A stretch of DNA of 64,000 nucleotides from Gammaproteobacteria bacterium (GTDB taxonomy: Bacteria; Pseudomonadota; Gammaproteobacteria; JAJPIJ01). The position numbers were made by a program, and so were the translations under genes. Below are positions 27,033-35,925 of this stretch, one piece after another (the stretch's first letter is position 1; each line of letters begins with the position of its first letter). The DNA is taken from positions 1-64,000 of the forward strand of contig JAJVIQ010000009.1 of assembly GCA_022071965.1 (NCBI GenBank), written 5' to 3'. The notes beneath the pieces were generated by a model. The model had not been told where the DNA came from and ran no database searches. It worked only from the letters and a program-made list of their open reading frames with translations.

Positions 27033-27410
27033 ATGGCGGACGGCAAGGCGGAGCCCGGCACACTTGATCGGATAGTGGCCGCAGCGCGGCGCGTCAGCGA
27101 GGAACGGGAGCAGGGGTATCGCGAACAGGCGCTCAAGCTCTATCCGTGGATCTGCGGGCGGTGCGGGCGCGAGTTCACGCGGACGAATCTGCGCGAGCTC
27201 ACCGTACACCATCGCGATCACGACCACGACAACAATCCGCCGGACGGCAGCAACTGGGAGCTGCTGTGCGTGTACTGTCACGACAACGAGCACACGCGCC
27301 ACGCCGACAGGGTCCGGGGCCACGGGGCGACGCTCGAAGCACCGGGTTCGTCCAATGCGACCCACCGACCGTTTGCCGACCTCGCGAGGCGTCTGAAAAG
27401 CGATCGGTGA
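27033..27410 (+). CDS. YajD-type HNH nuclease family protein
   Basis: The 125-residue protein has a short helical lead (about 1-35) and a compact HNH domain at about 38-95. Two CxxC zinc knuckles (CGRC, CVYC), the catalytic-type ELTVHHRDHDHDNNPPDG and the Asn-x8-Cys spacing are intact. YajD proteins are widespread small HNH proteins of unknown role. The product should be cytoplasmic. It is followed by an AT-richer intergenic region and the NDK gene. Confidence 0.88.
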   Translation: MADGKAEPGTLDRIVAAARRVSEEREQGYREQALKLYPWICGRCGREFTRTNLRELTVHHRDHDHDNNPPDGSNWELLCVYCHDNEHTRHADRVRGHGATLEAPGSSNATHRPFADLARRLKSDR

Positions 27411-27523
27411 GCCGGCGGGTGTGGCCATTGCGCCTCTGCGGGACGGTCATTTCAGGAGGCAGTCCCCGGCTCCTGCCGTTAAGCCCACATTAATCTAGCG
27501 TTTCCCCGCGGTTCCGGAGTGTT

Positions 27524-27542
27524 GCAGATCGACACAATCTGC
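27524..27542. promoter_or_regulatory. Short inverted repeat (GCAGAT...ATCTGC) upstream of ndk
   Basis: A 6-bp dyad with a 7-bp spacer lies 32 bp upstream of the likely ndk -35 box, so it could be an operator. It could instead terminate the HNH gene, since CAATTTTTTCC follows at 27554. Confidence 0.3.
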
Positions 27543-27573
27543 GCGGCTAAGTCAATTTTTTCCGGCATAACGG

Positions 27574-27602
27574 TTGCTAACATCACGTAATTCCCGTACA
27601 AA
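27574..27602 (+). promoter_or_regulatory. Candidate sigma-70 promoter of ndk
   Basis: TTGCTA (27574-27579), 17-bp spacer, TACAAA (27597-27602). The predicted start near 27609 leaves a leader of about 47 nt to the ATG at 27656. Confidence 0.5.
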
Positions 27603-27655
27603 GACGCCAACTTTTTGCCGTCCGACGCCAATCCTATTGCCGTGGGGTGAGTTTT

Positions 27656-28096
27656 ATGCAACGCACGTTTTCGATCATCAAACCGGATGCCGTCCGCAAG
27701 AATGTCATCGGCGACATCCTCGGTCGCGTCGAGCGCATCGGCCTGCGCATCGTCGCCATGCGCAAGATGCGCCTGACCCGCGCCGAGGCCGAGGCCATCT
27801 ACGCCGTTCACAAGGGACGACCGTTTTTCGGCGATCTGATCGACTTCATGACCTCCGGCCCGGTGGTGGTCTCCGTGTTCGAGGGCAAGAACGCGGTCGC
27901 GGCGTATCGTGAATTGATGGGCGCGACCGATCCCGCCAAGGCGGCCCCGGGCAGCATCCGCGCCGACCACGCCGAGAGCACGTCCCGGAACGCCGTGCAC
28001 GGTTCGGACTCGGTCGAATCGGCCCGTTATGAAATGGGCTGCGTGTTCACGCCGGAGGATCTGGGACTCGTGGTCCCCGATCAGCACGCCGCCTGA
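27656..28096 (+). CDS. ndk: Nucleoside-diphosphate kinase
   Basis: The 146-residue protein begins [16 protein letters not shown] and contains the phospho-acceptor His in [13 protein letters not shown], with the Lys, Arg and Tyr of the NDK fold in place ([29 protein letters not shown]). It transfers gamma-phosphates between nucleoside triphosphates and diphosphates. Length is standard. The ATG at 27656 is preferred over GTG three codons upstream because GGGGTGAG sits at good spacing. It stands alone between HNH and the convergent acetyltransferase gene. Confidence 0.96.
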   Translation: MQRTFSIIKPDAVRKNVIGDILGRVERIGLRIVAMRKMRLTRAEAEAIYAVHKGRPFFGDLIDFMTSGPVVVSVFEGKNAVAAYRELMGATDPAKAAPGSIRADHAESTSRNAVHGSDSVESARYEMGCVFTPEDLGLVVPDQHAA

Positions 28097-28178
28097 CGGC
28101 ATCGGCACGCTCTGCAGTGACGAAGGGGCCCGCGCGGCTCCTCCGCCATTACCACGGCGACGGCAAACGGGGTCGCAC

Positions 28179-29372
28179 TCAAATGCGGCGCCGTATGCGG
28201 CGATGGATCGGGCCGAAGCTGGTCAGTCTCGCGGCCAGCTCCCCGAGCGGTCCGGGAGGCCAGACGACGACCACCCGGCTCATGGTCTCTTCCGCCCCTC
28301 CCCAGCGCGACTTGTACCGAAGGTTGCCGTTGCCCATGTCCATGGCGCGCACGCCGTGCCGAGCGCAGTCCTCGAGGTCGCGCAGGTAGAGGATCCAGCC
28401 GAGCCGAAAACGCTCGTAGCGCTGATCGTACTGGTTGGCGATCATGTACCGGATGCTTCCGGTCGTGATCGTGAACCGGAATGCCACCGGCTCGCCGTCG
28501 AAGTATGCGAGCCACACGTTGAGCTGGCCCTGCGGGCCCAGCTGCCGGGAGCACACCTGCCCCCAGAAGCGACGGCTTTGCTGCGACACGAACCGTGGGC
28601 GGCCTTCCTCGGTGCTGGTCAGCCATGACCTGCTTTCGATCGTGGCGCAGTCCTCGATCATCTTTCTCAATTCATCGCCGGATGGATTGCAATGGTGACG
28701 GATCGACGCCTCACCCTCGCGCAGCAGCCGCCGTTCGTAGGAGAGCACACGCTTCATCGAGGCGCGGCCTTGAATCATCCTTTGATATTCTTCCGGCGAG
28801 GACGGGATGTTGCGGGCAACGATCGTGCGCTCCTGATCGAAGCGCACCACGCGGTGGCAATGCAGCGCCAGTTCCCTGACGAGCAGCAGTCGTTCGGTGG
28901 ACGCCGTGTCATAGGGGCCGAAACGCAGGACCTCGTTCCAGCCCTGCATCTCCAGCAGGGTCTGTGCGAGCGCCGCGCATGCCGCCTCCTGCCGCTCGGG
29001 CAGGCAGACGATGCCACGATGGGGCTGGTAGTAGCCGGCCAGGGCCCAGAAGTCGATACCGTGAAATTGCCGCTTCGCCAGCGGCACGATCCCCACCACC
29101 CGGCGTTCGGCGTCCCGTGCGAGCAGGATCCTGATGTCACCCGCCCACGCGCCACCGTGACCGAGATGCTGCAGCCAACTGGCGATCCAGTAGTAGCCGA
29201 ACAATTGCTCGTGTTCCGGCGCCTTTTTCAGACACTCGGTCCACTCCTGCTCGATGTCCGGCATGATGCCGCCGTGCCCTTCGAGGATCTCGACGCGGAT
29301 TCCTCGACTCGGTGTTCCGTCAATTTCGCGGGCAGGCGGTCGTGGCGTTTCGTGGTGCGCTGCGAGGGCCAT
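28179..29372 (-). CDS. CelD/BcsL-type GNAT acetyltransferase
   Basis: The 397-residue protein contains an Acetyltransf_6-like (CelD/BcsL) core at about 190-350 (MKRVLSYERRLLREGEASIRHH, NVWLAYFDGEPVAFRFTI, YDQRYERFRLGWILYLRDLEDC). Relatives act in polysaccharide or cellulose synthesis and in peptidoglycan-like FemAB reactions. The acceptor is unknown, and no polysaccharide genes lie nearby. The start at 29372 has a near-ideal GGAGGAA site 3-5 nt upstream; longer upstream frames are not needed. It is divergent from the dienelactone hydrolase gene. Confidence 0.82.
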   Translation of the reverse strand: MALAAHHETPRPPAREIDGTPSRGIRVEILEGHGGIMPDIEQEWTECLKKAPEHEQLFGYYWIASWLQHLGHGGAWAGDIRILLARDAERRVVGIVPLAKRQFHGIDFWALAGYYQPHRGIVCLPERQEAACAALAQTLLEMQGWNEVLRFGPYDTASTERLLLVRELALHCHRVVRFDQERTIVARNIPSSPEEYQRMIQGRASMKRVLSYERRLLREGEASIRHHCNPSGDELRKMIEDCATIESRSWLTSTEEGRPRFVSQQSRRFWGQVCSRQLGPQGQLNVWLAYFDGEPVAFRFTITTGSIRYMIANQYDQRYERFRLGWILYLRDLEDCARHGVRAMDMGNGNLRYKSRWGGAEETMSRVVVVWPPGPLGELAARLTSFGPIHRRIRRRI

Positions 29373-29644
29373 CGATTCCTCCGTGCATCCATGGATCCAT
29401 CTTACGATGAGGGGCGGGTGCCGCCGACGGGAAATTAGCGGCGCGCCGCGCAAAACAGGAAGTTCCGCCTTGGCGGGGGGTGGGGCCTCCGAGCGGCGAT
29501 CGATTGCCTTTGGGCAGATGTTAAGATTCCCGCTGCCGGACGGAGGTGGCTGATCGAACTCGACCGTCGACTCGTGCCACAGGATGATGTCACGCACGGA
29601 CCACCGTTGGGCATCGCCTGCGCGTATCACGAGAGGGACAGGAG

Positions 29645-30526
29645 ATGAAGGACTTCACGCCGCCCCCTGACATCGCGAGCCTGCTGCCGCGATCCGATTT
29701 CACCCGCCGCGACTTCATCGGCGCGACGCTTGCCGTGGGCTTTGCGCTGGCGGTGCGCCCGGTCGGGGCCGAGACCATCACCACCGACAGCGACGGTCTG
29801 GAGGCCGGCGAGGTCCGCATTCCCGTCACCGGCGGTGAGATCCCTGGCTACCGGGCCATGCCCGCGCACGGCGGTCCGTTTGCCACCGTGCTGGTCGTGC
29901 AGGAGATCTTCGGTGTGCACGAGCACATACGCGACGTCTGTCGCCGCCTGGCCAAGCGGGGGTATCTCGCCATCGCCCCGGAGCTGTTCGTGCGGCAGGG
30001 CGATGTCTCGGAACTTGGCGATGTACAGGCCATCATCTCGACCGTCGTGTCCATGGTTCCGGACTCGCAGGTGCTGTCGGATCTCGATGCCACCGCCGCC
30101 TGGGCAGGTGCGACCGGTTCAGCGGACCTCGAGCGGCTCGGTATCACCGGGTTCTGCTGGGGCGGCCGCATCGTGTGGCTGTACGCCGCGCACAACCCGG
30201 CGCTCAGGGCCGGCGTTGCCTGGTACGGTCGCCTGACGGGCGCGGCGACGGCCTTGCAGCCGCGACACCCCGTCGACGTTGCCGCGCGGATCACCGCCCC
30301 GGTGCTGGGCCTGTACGGCGCCGCGGATCAGGGCATCCCGCTGCAGACTGTCGAGCAGATGCGCAGTGCGCTGAAGGCGGCGAAGGTGGGCTGCGAGATC
30401 GTCGTTTACCCGGACACCCCGCACGGCTTCCACGCCGATTACCGGCCGAGCTACCGCCCGCAACAGGCCGCTGACGCGTGGGCGCGCCTGCTGGAATGGT
30501 TCGCGGCGCACGGAGTGGCCGCGTAG
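29645..30526 (+). CDS. Tat-exported dienelactone hydrolase family protein
   Basis: The 293-residue enzyme begins with a twin-arginine signal ([19 protein letters not shown], about 19-37) and so is probably folded and exported to the periplasm. The mature alpha/beta hydrolase has the dienelactone-hydrolase triad: Cys in [14 protein letters not shown], Asp in [12 protein letters not shown] and His in [14 protein letters not shown]. The substrate is probably a lactone or ester, not necessarily dienelactone. Start is ATG after ACAGGAG. The Tat signal is unusual compared with classical cytosolic members. Confidence 0.93.
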   Translation: MKDFTPPPDIASLLPRSDFTRRDFIGATLAVGFALAVRPVGAETITTDSDGLEAGEVRIPVTGGEIPGYRAMPAHGGPFATVLVVQEIFGVHEHIRDVCRRLAKRGYLAIAPELFVRQGDVSELGDVQAIISTVVSMVPDSQVLSDLDATAAWAGATGSADLERLGITGFCWGGRIVWLYAAHNPALRAGVAWYGRLTGAATALQPRHPVDVAARITAPVLGLYGAADQGIPLQTVEQMRSALKAAKVGCEIVVYPDTPHGFHADYRPSYRPQQAADAWARLLEWFAAHGVAA

Positions 30527-30643
30527 CCCCTGTCGCGATCCGGGCGGCGGTACCCGGGCCTGCGGTCGGGCGCCCCTGCATGGGTGCGACGCCGCGTACG
30601 GGGGCGCGCGATTTCACCACCGCCTTCAAGGGAGTACCGCCAT

Positions 30644-30964
30644 ATGGCCGCCGACCTCGTCGTTACCGCCGCAAATCTCTGCCAGATATCCATCCCGTTC
30701 ATATCCCTGACGGGATATCTGCCGCAATGGGTCCGCATCCTGCGGACCCGGTCCTCGGAGGCGATCTCGCTGCGTGCGTGGGGACTGTGGACCGTGTCCG
30801 CCGCATTTGCCGTGTTCTATGCCGTCGTCCAGCTGCAGATCACCGGCAGGGGCTGGCCATTGATCATCTCCTCCACGCTGGCGCTCACGTCGGTGCTGGT
30901 GACGGTGGCGCTGGTGATGATCTACCGCACGAAGCCGCGACGGACCGCTCCACCCGCGCAATGA
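30644..30964 (+). CDS. SemiSWEET-type (PQ-loop) small membrane transporter
   Basis: The 106-residue protein has three predicted transmembrane helices (about 12-30, 44-66, 74-95) and the PQ-loop motif GYLPQWVRILRTRSSEAISL, so it is a single triple-helix bundle that would dimerise. SemiSWEETs move sugars or similar small solutes along a gradient. The start is Met20-equivalent MAADLVV with AAGGGAG upstream; the longer frame from 30584 looks non-coding. It lies 118 bp after the dienelactone hydrolase gene. Confidence 0.88.
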   Translation: MAADLVVTAANLCQISIPFISLTGYLPQWVRILRTRSSEAISLRAWGLWTVSAAFAVFYAVVQLQITGRGWPLIISSTLALTSVLVTVALVMIYRTKPRRTAPPAQ

Positions 30965-31182
30965 GCGGCGCGCGAACCGCCCCTGCGGATCGTCCTCCCG
31001 CGATGCTGCGGCGCACTGCGACCAGGCCCTGCCCGGGTGTCGAGGCATGGCACCACCCGAGTCCGTTTCAAGGTCTCGACGCGACCGCGCAGATGGCGTA
31101 TCGTCCGCTCGCTGCCGACGGTGAAGTGGCACTGGCGGAAGGAATTCGAGGGGGTGGGAGTCGTCCTACCGAGTCGACTGGC

Positions 31183-31572
31183 ATGAAGGCCCAAGCGAAC
31201 GTACACGACGCCGAGGGAGTCTTTGATGTGACGACCGGAATGGGCGTCGCCGCCGCGCGTCAACTCGATCGCGAGCACATTCTGTGGATCGGCGAGCGGC
31301 TGGCCGACACCATGGACTTCTATGCGGACGAGGGCCAGCACAACGAGGAGTTGCGCGAGCTCGCCCGGGACTTGCGGGCCGCGATCACCGCCTTACGCCT
31401 GGCCGACAGGGTCTTCAATTCCGATCGACCCGCCGCCGAGCGGGCCGAATTCCATCCGGCGCGACAGCGGCACTGGTGGAGGCTCATCGTCGAGGGTTCC
31501 CGCACCATCGAGCGCAAGCTCGCCTGCCGCGAGGTCGGCCGCCCGGCGGAGCCGTCCGGCGCGAAGCGCTGA
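31183..31572 (+). CDS. Small helical protein of unknown function
   Basis: The 129-residue product is rich in Ala, Arg and Glu and predicted mostly helical (REHILWIGERLADTMDFYAD; LRELARDLRAAITALRLADRVF). It ends RHWWRLIVEGSRTIERKLACRE. There is no signal peptide or membrane segment. It was not matched to a family by eye. The start at MKAQANVHD is tentative; an internal Met (MGVAAAR) 19 codons later is possible. The downstream neighbour on the opposite strand is a decayed aldo/keto reductase. Confidence 0.55.
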   Translation: MKAQANVHDAEGVFDVTTGMGVAAARQLDREHILWIGERLADTMDFYADEGQHNEELRELARDLRAAITALRLADRVFNSDRPAAERAEFHPARQRHWWRLIVEGSRTIERKLACREVGRPAEPSGAKR

Positions 31573-31584
31573 GCCCTCGCGCCG

Positions 31585-32199
31585 TCAGGCGCGCAGCGCG
31601 GAGGCGATCGTCGCGCGCTCCTCGTCCCCGAGCTCGAAGTCGAAGATCCCGAGGTCCTCGCGCATGTGTGCGGCCGAGGTGGTGCCGGTCAGCGGCATGA
31701 TGCCTGCCTGCGTCAGGTAGCGGAGGAACACCTGCGCGGCACTCACACCGCGCACGGATGCGATGCCGGCCACTGCGGCGTGCCCGAGGACGTGGGCGTT
31801 GGCGGTCAATGTCCGGAAGCCCTGATAGACGATACCGTTGCGCTGACAGAACTCGCGGAGACCGAGGTCGTACCCGGTCGTGGCGGAGAAGCGGTTCTGT
31901 ACCACGGCCGGCCTCATCCGCGCGGAACGACAAAGCCCCGCGAGGACGTCCGGGTCGTGACAATGGCTGATCCCGAGCTGTCTCGTCGTCCCGCCGCTGT
32001 ACAGCGCCTCCATCGCGCCCCAGACCTCCATCAGTCTCGACATCGGGCGCAGGGGCGAGGGCAGAACCAGGCAACCGAGGTAGTCGGTTCTCGGATTGCG
32101 CAGCGACTCGGCGCAGGACTGCTGCACCTGCCCGGCGGGATCCGCTTGCGGAGTCGTTGGGAGTGCTGGCCGGGAGGATGGCGGGTTTTCGCACGCCAC
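31585..32199 (-). pseudogene. Aldo/keto reductase remnant lacking the N-terminal part
   Basis: The reading frame (204 codons) aligns in order with the middle and C-terminal part of aldo/keto reductases: QVQQSCAESLRNPRTDYLG, EVWGAMEALYSGGTTRQLGIS, VVQNRFSATTGYD, GIVYQGFRTLTANAHVLG and MPLTGTTSAAHMREDLGIFDF, the last being the NADP-binding end. About 80-90 residues that should hold beta strands 1-3 and the catalytic Asp/Tyr are absent; upstream sequence reads into non-homologous MACENPPSSRPALP. It probably cannot form a full barrel. A short expressed fragment cannot be ruled out. Confidence 0.7.
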
Positions 32200-32297
32200 A
32201 GGCGGAGATCGCCGATGGTACCGGAGTCATGGTCCGGCCGTCGTTCCCATGCGGCGGGGGACTCGCGCGGCTTGCCTGTACGTGCCCAAGCCTCGTT

Positions 32298-33101
32298 TCA
32301 CGGGAACTCGAACTCGTGCACGCAGTAGCCGTAGTTCAGGTCTCGCAGCAGGGTGCGCCGGATCAGCCGCGGCATCCAGAATGCCCCGAGCTCCACGGCA
32401 CGGTCCACCAGCGGGATCTCGTCGACTTCGCGGTAGCCCTCGGACAGCACGATCTCCGCAGGTCTCGCGCACTCGAGGCGCCAGACCGCGCCGAAACGCG
32501 CGAGCGTCTCGCGCAGGGGCCTGGCGTAGCGCAGAAAGCGCTGCTGCAGCAGGTCGCAGATCAGGGTGTGCCGCGGGAAGGCCCGACGGTAGGTCCTCAA
32601 GTTGCTGCGCAGCTGGTTTTCCTCGAGGTACATCGTCACGCCCTCCATGACCACGCTCACGGGACCGCCCAGTCGGAGATCCAGAAGCCTGCCCTCCAGC
32701 GACTCGTTCGCGAAATCGACGGATATGCGGGCGAGCCGATTGCCGCACTCGGATGCAGGCAGTCTCGATTCCTTGTATTCGATGATCCCGGGCTCGTCGA
32801 ACTCGAACCATCGCCCGCCGCTCAGCCGGTACGGCCGGCTGTCGAAGCCGGTGCCGATGACGACCACGGCGAGATCGGGGTTTCCCTCGAGCATGGCGCG
32901 CAGCCTGTCGTCGATCACCCTGGCGCGCGTGACGTTGGTGACGCTGCGCCGTCTCATCGATCGGCACAACTCCAGCATGTCGTGCTGATCGCCTTCCATG
33001 AATCGATGGGCGTAACGATCCCCGCAGATGGGGTTCGCGCTCTGCGCGTCCAGCATGCGGACACCACAGCAGTAGAAGGCGGTCCTCGAGACTGGCTTCA
33101 T
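32298..33101 (-). CDS. Leucine carboxyl methyltransferase-family (PPM1/TcmP-like) SAM methyltransferase
   Basis: The 267-residue protein has the family SAM site VVVIGTGFDSRPYRL (G-x-G-x-D-x-R), the acidic FEFDEPGIIEYK and the motif VVMEGVTMYLEENQ, the standard signatures of this family. Members methylate a carboxylate or hydroxyl on a small molecule or protein C-terminus; the substrate is not predictable. Length is typical. It is on the minus strand between the reductase remnant and the DUF1269 gene. Confidence 0.85.
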   Translation of the reverse strand: MKPVSRTAFYCCGVRMLDAQSANPICGDRYAHRFMEGDQHDMLELCRSMRRRSVTNVTRARVIDDRLRAMLEGNPDLAVVVIGTGFDSRPYRLSGGRWFEFDEPGIIEYKESRLPASECGNRLARISVDFANESLEGRLLDLRLGGPVSVVMEGVTMYLEENQLRSNLRTYRRAFPRHTLICDLLQQRFLRYARPLRETLARFGAVWRLECARPAEIVLSEGYREVDEIPLVDRAVELGAFWMPRLIRRTLLRDLNYGYCVHEFEFP

Positions 33102-33271
33102 GATCGCGCTCGCGCGACGACGGAGAGGGCACCGCGGTTTGTTCTCTCGGTCGCGCCCGAACTTGTCGCCTCACGGGGCGACCGGCGCGGAAAGGCCGCT
33201 GACGGACCTGCATCGATCATCGTGGGCCCGGCGGGATCGGCTGCCCGCCGATGTCGGCGGGCATTGTCTGT

Positions 33272-33784
33272 TCAGGGGAAGGCAGGCACGGTCGGCTCGA
33301 GGCCGTGATCCTCGACCTGCGGGTGGCGCGAGAGAACCATGTGGCGAACGGCCTCGATCCGCTCGCGCGGCACGTCGACCATCAGCAGGATATGGCCCTC
33401 GGCCATTGTCCGCTCGAAGCGCCGCAGCACGCTGTTCGGCGTGCTGATGCCGACCATGCCGGCCACCCAGATCCCGAACAGGGCTCCGCCGAGCGCGCCG
33501 GCGAGCACCTTGGCGGGACCGGGCCCGGTGCCGAGCACCGGATCGACGAACAGGTAGAGGCCGACGAGCGCGCCGGCGATCGCTCCCGCGACCAGCCCTG
33601 TCGCCATGCCGTGGATCAGATCGGATTTCTGCGCAAGACCGGCCTCGGGCAGATCCTTCAGATCAGTGCCGCGCTTGCCCAGGAAATGCATGCGGCGGCT
33701 TTCGATGCGCGCGAGCAGCAGGTCATCTTCCACCTGCCGCGCCACGTTCACATCGGGAAGAACGAAGTAAAGACGGCGTCGCAT
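33272..33784 (-). CDS. DUF1269-type membrane protein
   Basis: The 170-residue product begins MRRRLYFVLPDVNVARQVEDD, a soluble alpha/beta module of about 70 residues (ferredoxin-like). Two Gly/Ala-rich transmembrane helices follow at about 80-103 and 110-130 (ATGLVAGAIAGALVGLYLF; VLAGALGGALFGIWVAGMVG). The C-terminus repeats the soluble motif (HILLMVDVPRERIEAVRHMV). Function is unknown; similar proteins are often stress-induced. The start has GGAGGTGC just upstream. A sigma-S-like -10 box lies about 130 bp upstream. Confidence 0.8.
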   Translation of the reverse strand: MRRRLYFVLPDVNVARQVEDDLLLARIESRRMHFLGKRGTDLKDLPEAGLAQKSDLIHGMATGLVAGAIAGALVGLYLFVDPVLGTGPGPAKVLAGALGGALFGIWVAGMVGISTPNSVLRRFERTMAEGHILLMVDVPRERIEAVRHMVLSRHPQVEDHGLEPTVPAFP

Positions 33785-34131
33785 GCGCACCTCCGATGCC
33801 GAAACAGAGGCTCGCGCCTGCGCCTTGCAGGCGTCCGGCGGAACCGGGAGCCGGCCGACTGCGCGGTCGGTTCCCGCCGTGGCCTCCGGAACCGAGGAGC
33901 CCGGAGGCTCAGACAAAGTATAGACGAAGGGCGCGCACCGATTGCGACTGCCCACCGCAGTTCGTGGTCTGCGGCCGGGCGGCAACTGCCGCGGATTGGC
34001 CAGCTGCCGTCAACCCTCTGTATCGACGAAGAATTCCTGAGGCGGACGCGGTGGCACGGCCGTTGCCATCCCCCCTGACAGCGGGGCGGCACACCGCCGC
34101 CCCGAGCAACCCGGTAAGTATGGAGGCGGCA
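33785..34131. other. 347-bp divergent intergenic region
   Basis: Only a sigma-S-like -10 element (33916-33924, minus) is recognised. The rest holds no credible gene; the longer open frames on both strands lack start sites with ribosome-binding sites and look like GC-rich shadows. Confidence 0.5.
33916..33924 (-). promoter_or_regulatory. Sigma-S-like extended -10 element (TCTATACTT)
   Basis: On the minus strand the sequence reads TCTATACTT, an exact match to the sigma-S-preferred KCTATACTT, 132 bp upstream of the DUF1269 start codon. The predicted leader is about 124 nt. Confidence 0.5.
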
Positions 34132-34299
34132 ATGGACGATTATCTCTGCGCCCTTGGTGATGTGATCGACGACGGTTCGAATTTCCGCGTTGCGGAGGTG
34201 CTGGCGCGCCTGGAGAGCCAGGACTTCGAGGCGGCATGTGCGCTGCTGGGCGGCGGGGGCGATGCGTGGGGCGGTGTCGAGGAGGACATCACGGAGTAA
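34132..34299 (+). CDS. Small acidic protein of unknown function
   Basis: The 55-residue product MDDYLCALGDVIDDGSNF... is strongly acidic and contains LARLESQDFEAACALLGGGGDAWGG, with predicted helices. The start follows GGAGG at 6 nt, which supports translation. There is no homology recognised. It lies divergent from the DUF1269 gene and convergent with the 86-residue helical protein gene. Confidence 0.5.
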   Translation: MDDYLCALGDVIDDGSNFRVAEVLARLESQDFEAACALLGGGGDAWGGVEEDITE

Positions 34300-34433
34300 G
34301 ACGCACGCCGCGGGCGGCGCGGCGCATGGCGGTGATGCGGCCTGCGGCAGGTGGTGGCGCGCCCAGGGCGCTCGCCGGCAGAGGTCCCCGGCGCCGGATG
34401 CGGAGTGGAGCCGCGGCTCGGGTCTGCCTCAGG

Positions 34434-34694
34434 TCATCTGCCCCATGAGGAGCCTGGCGGCTCGAGCATGTCGATCGTCGCGTCCATGGCCTCGGCGCCG
34501 GCCGCCTTCAGCTCATCGTAGATCGCGCGCAGCGTATTTTTCTTGTTCATGAGGATGTTCAGCGCCGTCTCGCCGACCCGGTTGGCGCGGCCCTGCTGGA
34601 GCTGGGTCTCGAGACTGTTCAATTCCGCCTTCAGGAGGTCGGCAATCTTGACCGCCATGCCGCGGCTGATTTCGATCGTGTCTGTTTCCGCCAT
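34434..34694 (-). CDS. Small helical cytoplasmic protein
   Basis: The 86-residue product (MAETDTIEISRGMAVKIADLL...) is almost entirely helical and charged, with LLKAELNSLETQLQQGRANRVGETALNILMNKKNTLRAIYDELKAAG forming probable coiled-coil hairpins. No signal or membrane segment. Start codon at 34694 has GGAGG 8 nt upstream, so it is well supported although the family is unknown. It probably belongs with the neighbouring stress-type genes, having a similar -10 box. Confidence 0.65.
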   Translation of the reverse strand: MAETDTIEISRGMAVKIADLLKAELNSLETQLQQGRANRVGETALNILMNKKNTLRAIYDELKAAGAEAMDATIDMLEPPGSSWGR

Positions 34695-34755
34695 ACGACG
34701 CACCTCCCCAGAGCGCACCTGGCTTGCCCCGCGACCCCGCCGGCCCCCGGTGACC

Positions 34756-34764
34756 AAGTATATC
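34756..34764 (-). promoter_or_regulatory. Sigma-S-like -10 element (GATATACTT)
   Basis: Minus-strand GATATACTT differs at one position from KCTATACTT and shares TATACTT-K-G-TC with the DUF1269 promoter candidate. It lies 62 bp upstream of the start of the 86-residue protein. Confidence 0.4.
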
Positions 34765-34893
34765 CAACTATGCGGGCCCGAGGCATGCCCGTCGGACCAG
34801 GGCCGGGGAGTCGAGCCCGTTGCCTTTTCCCGCGGATGATGCCTAAATCCGCTGTTTGTCATCACCCCGCCGGGGACAACGGAGGAGCGACTT

Positions 34894-35844
34894 GTGGCCG
34901 GAGCGAGCCTGCTGACACTGATCGACGACATCGCCAGCGTCCTCGACGATGTCTCGGCCATGACCAAGGTGGCCGCGAAGAAGACCGCCGGCGTGCTCGG
35001 CGACGATCTCGCCCTGAATGCCCAGCAGGTCGCGGGCGTCAAGGCCGACCGGGAACTGCCGGTCGTCCTGGCGGTCGCCCTGGGCTCGATCACGAACAAG
35101 GTCATTCTCGTGCCGGCCGCGCTCGCCATCAGTGCATTCGCGCCGTCGGCGGTTCTGCCGCTGCTCATGACCGGCGGCGCGTATCTCTGCTACGAGGGCT
35201 TCGAGAAACTGGCGCACAGGCTCATGCACAGCCGGTCCGAGGACGAGGCGCATCACAGCGAGCGCGTGAAGGCGCTCGCCGACGCCTCGGTCGACATGGT
35301 CGATCTCGAAAGAAGAAAGATAAAGGGCGCGGTGAGAACCGACTTCATCCTCTCCGCGGAGATCATCACCATCACGCTGGGGACCGTGGCCGACGCGGCG
35401 TTCGGCACGCAAGTCGCGGTCCTGGCGGGCATCGCGGCCATCATGACGGTCGGCGTATACGGACTCGTGGCCGGCATCGTCAAGCTCGACGACGCCGGGT
35501 TGTACCTGAGCGGCGTGGGCGGCGCAGCCGTCTGGTCCGGCCTGCTACGGGCGCTCGGACGGGGTTTGCTGCGCGTGGCGCCGAAGATGATGAAAGGCCT
35601 TTCCATCATCGGCACGGCGGCCATGTTTCTCGTCGGCGGCGGGATCCTGACGCATGGGTTGTCGGGCGCGCACGATTTCATTCATCATCTCGCCCAGGGG
35701 ACAGGCACCATCCCGGGGATCGGCGTCGTGGTCGCGGCCTTGACGCCAACCCTCGTCAACGCCCTGACCGGCATCGCCGCGGGGGGCGTGACCCTGCTTC
35801 TCGTCACCATGGCGACCCGCCTCGCGCGTGCAGTCAGGCGCTGA
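34894..35844 (+). CDS. DUF808 (YedI-like) membrane protein
   Basis: The 316-residue protein begins with the family signature [20 protein letters not shown] followed by [22 protein letters not shown], and has five to seven hydrophobic segments including [23 protein letters not shown]-like stretches. The function of DUF808 inner-membrane proteins is unknown. The GTG start follows GGAGGAG. It shows no gene-order link to the upstream small proteins, and the OYE gene follows 81 bp later. Confidence 0.9.
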   Translation: MAGASLLTLIDDIASVLDDVSAMTKVAAKKTAGVLGDDLALNAQQVAGVKADRELPVVLAVALGSITNKVILVPAALAISAFAPSAVLPLLMTGGAYLCYEGFEKLAHRLMHSRSEDEAHHSERVKALADASVDMVDLERRKIKGAVRTDFILSAEIITITLGTVADAAFGTQVAVLAGIAAIMTVGVYGLVAGIVKLDDAGLYLSGVGGAAVWSGLLRALGRGLLRVAPKMMKGLSIIGTAAMFLVGGGILTHGLSGAHDFIHHLAQGTGTIPGIGVVVAALTPTLVNALTGIAAGGVTLLLVTMATRLARAVRR

Positions 35845-35925
35845 GCTCCCGGCGATGGCGGTGGAGTTCGCGCCAGCCGCGTCGCCCACGATACCGCTGT
35901 CCCGACACAACCACAGGAGCATCCG

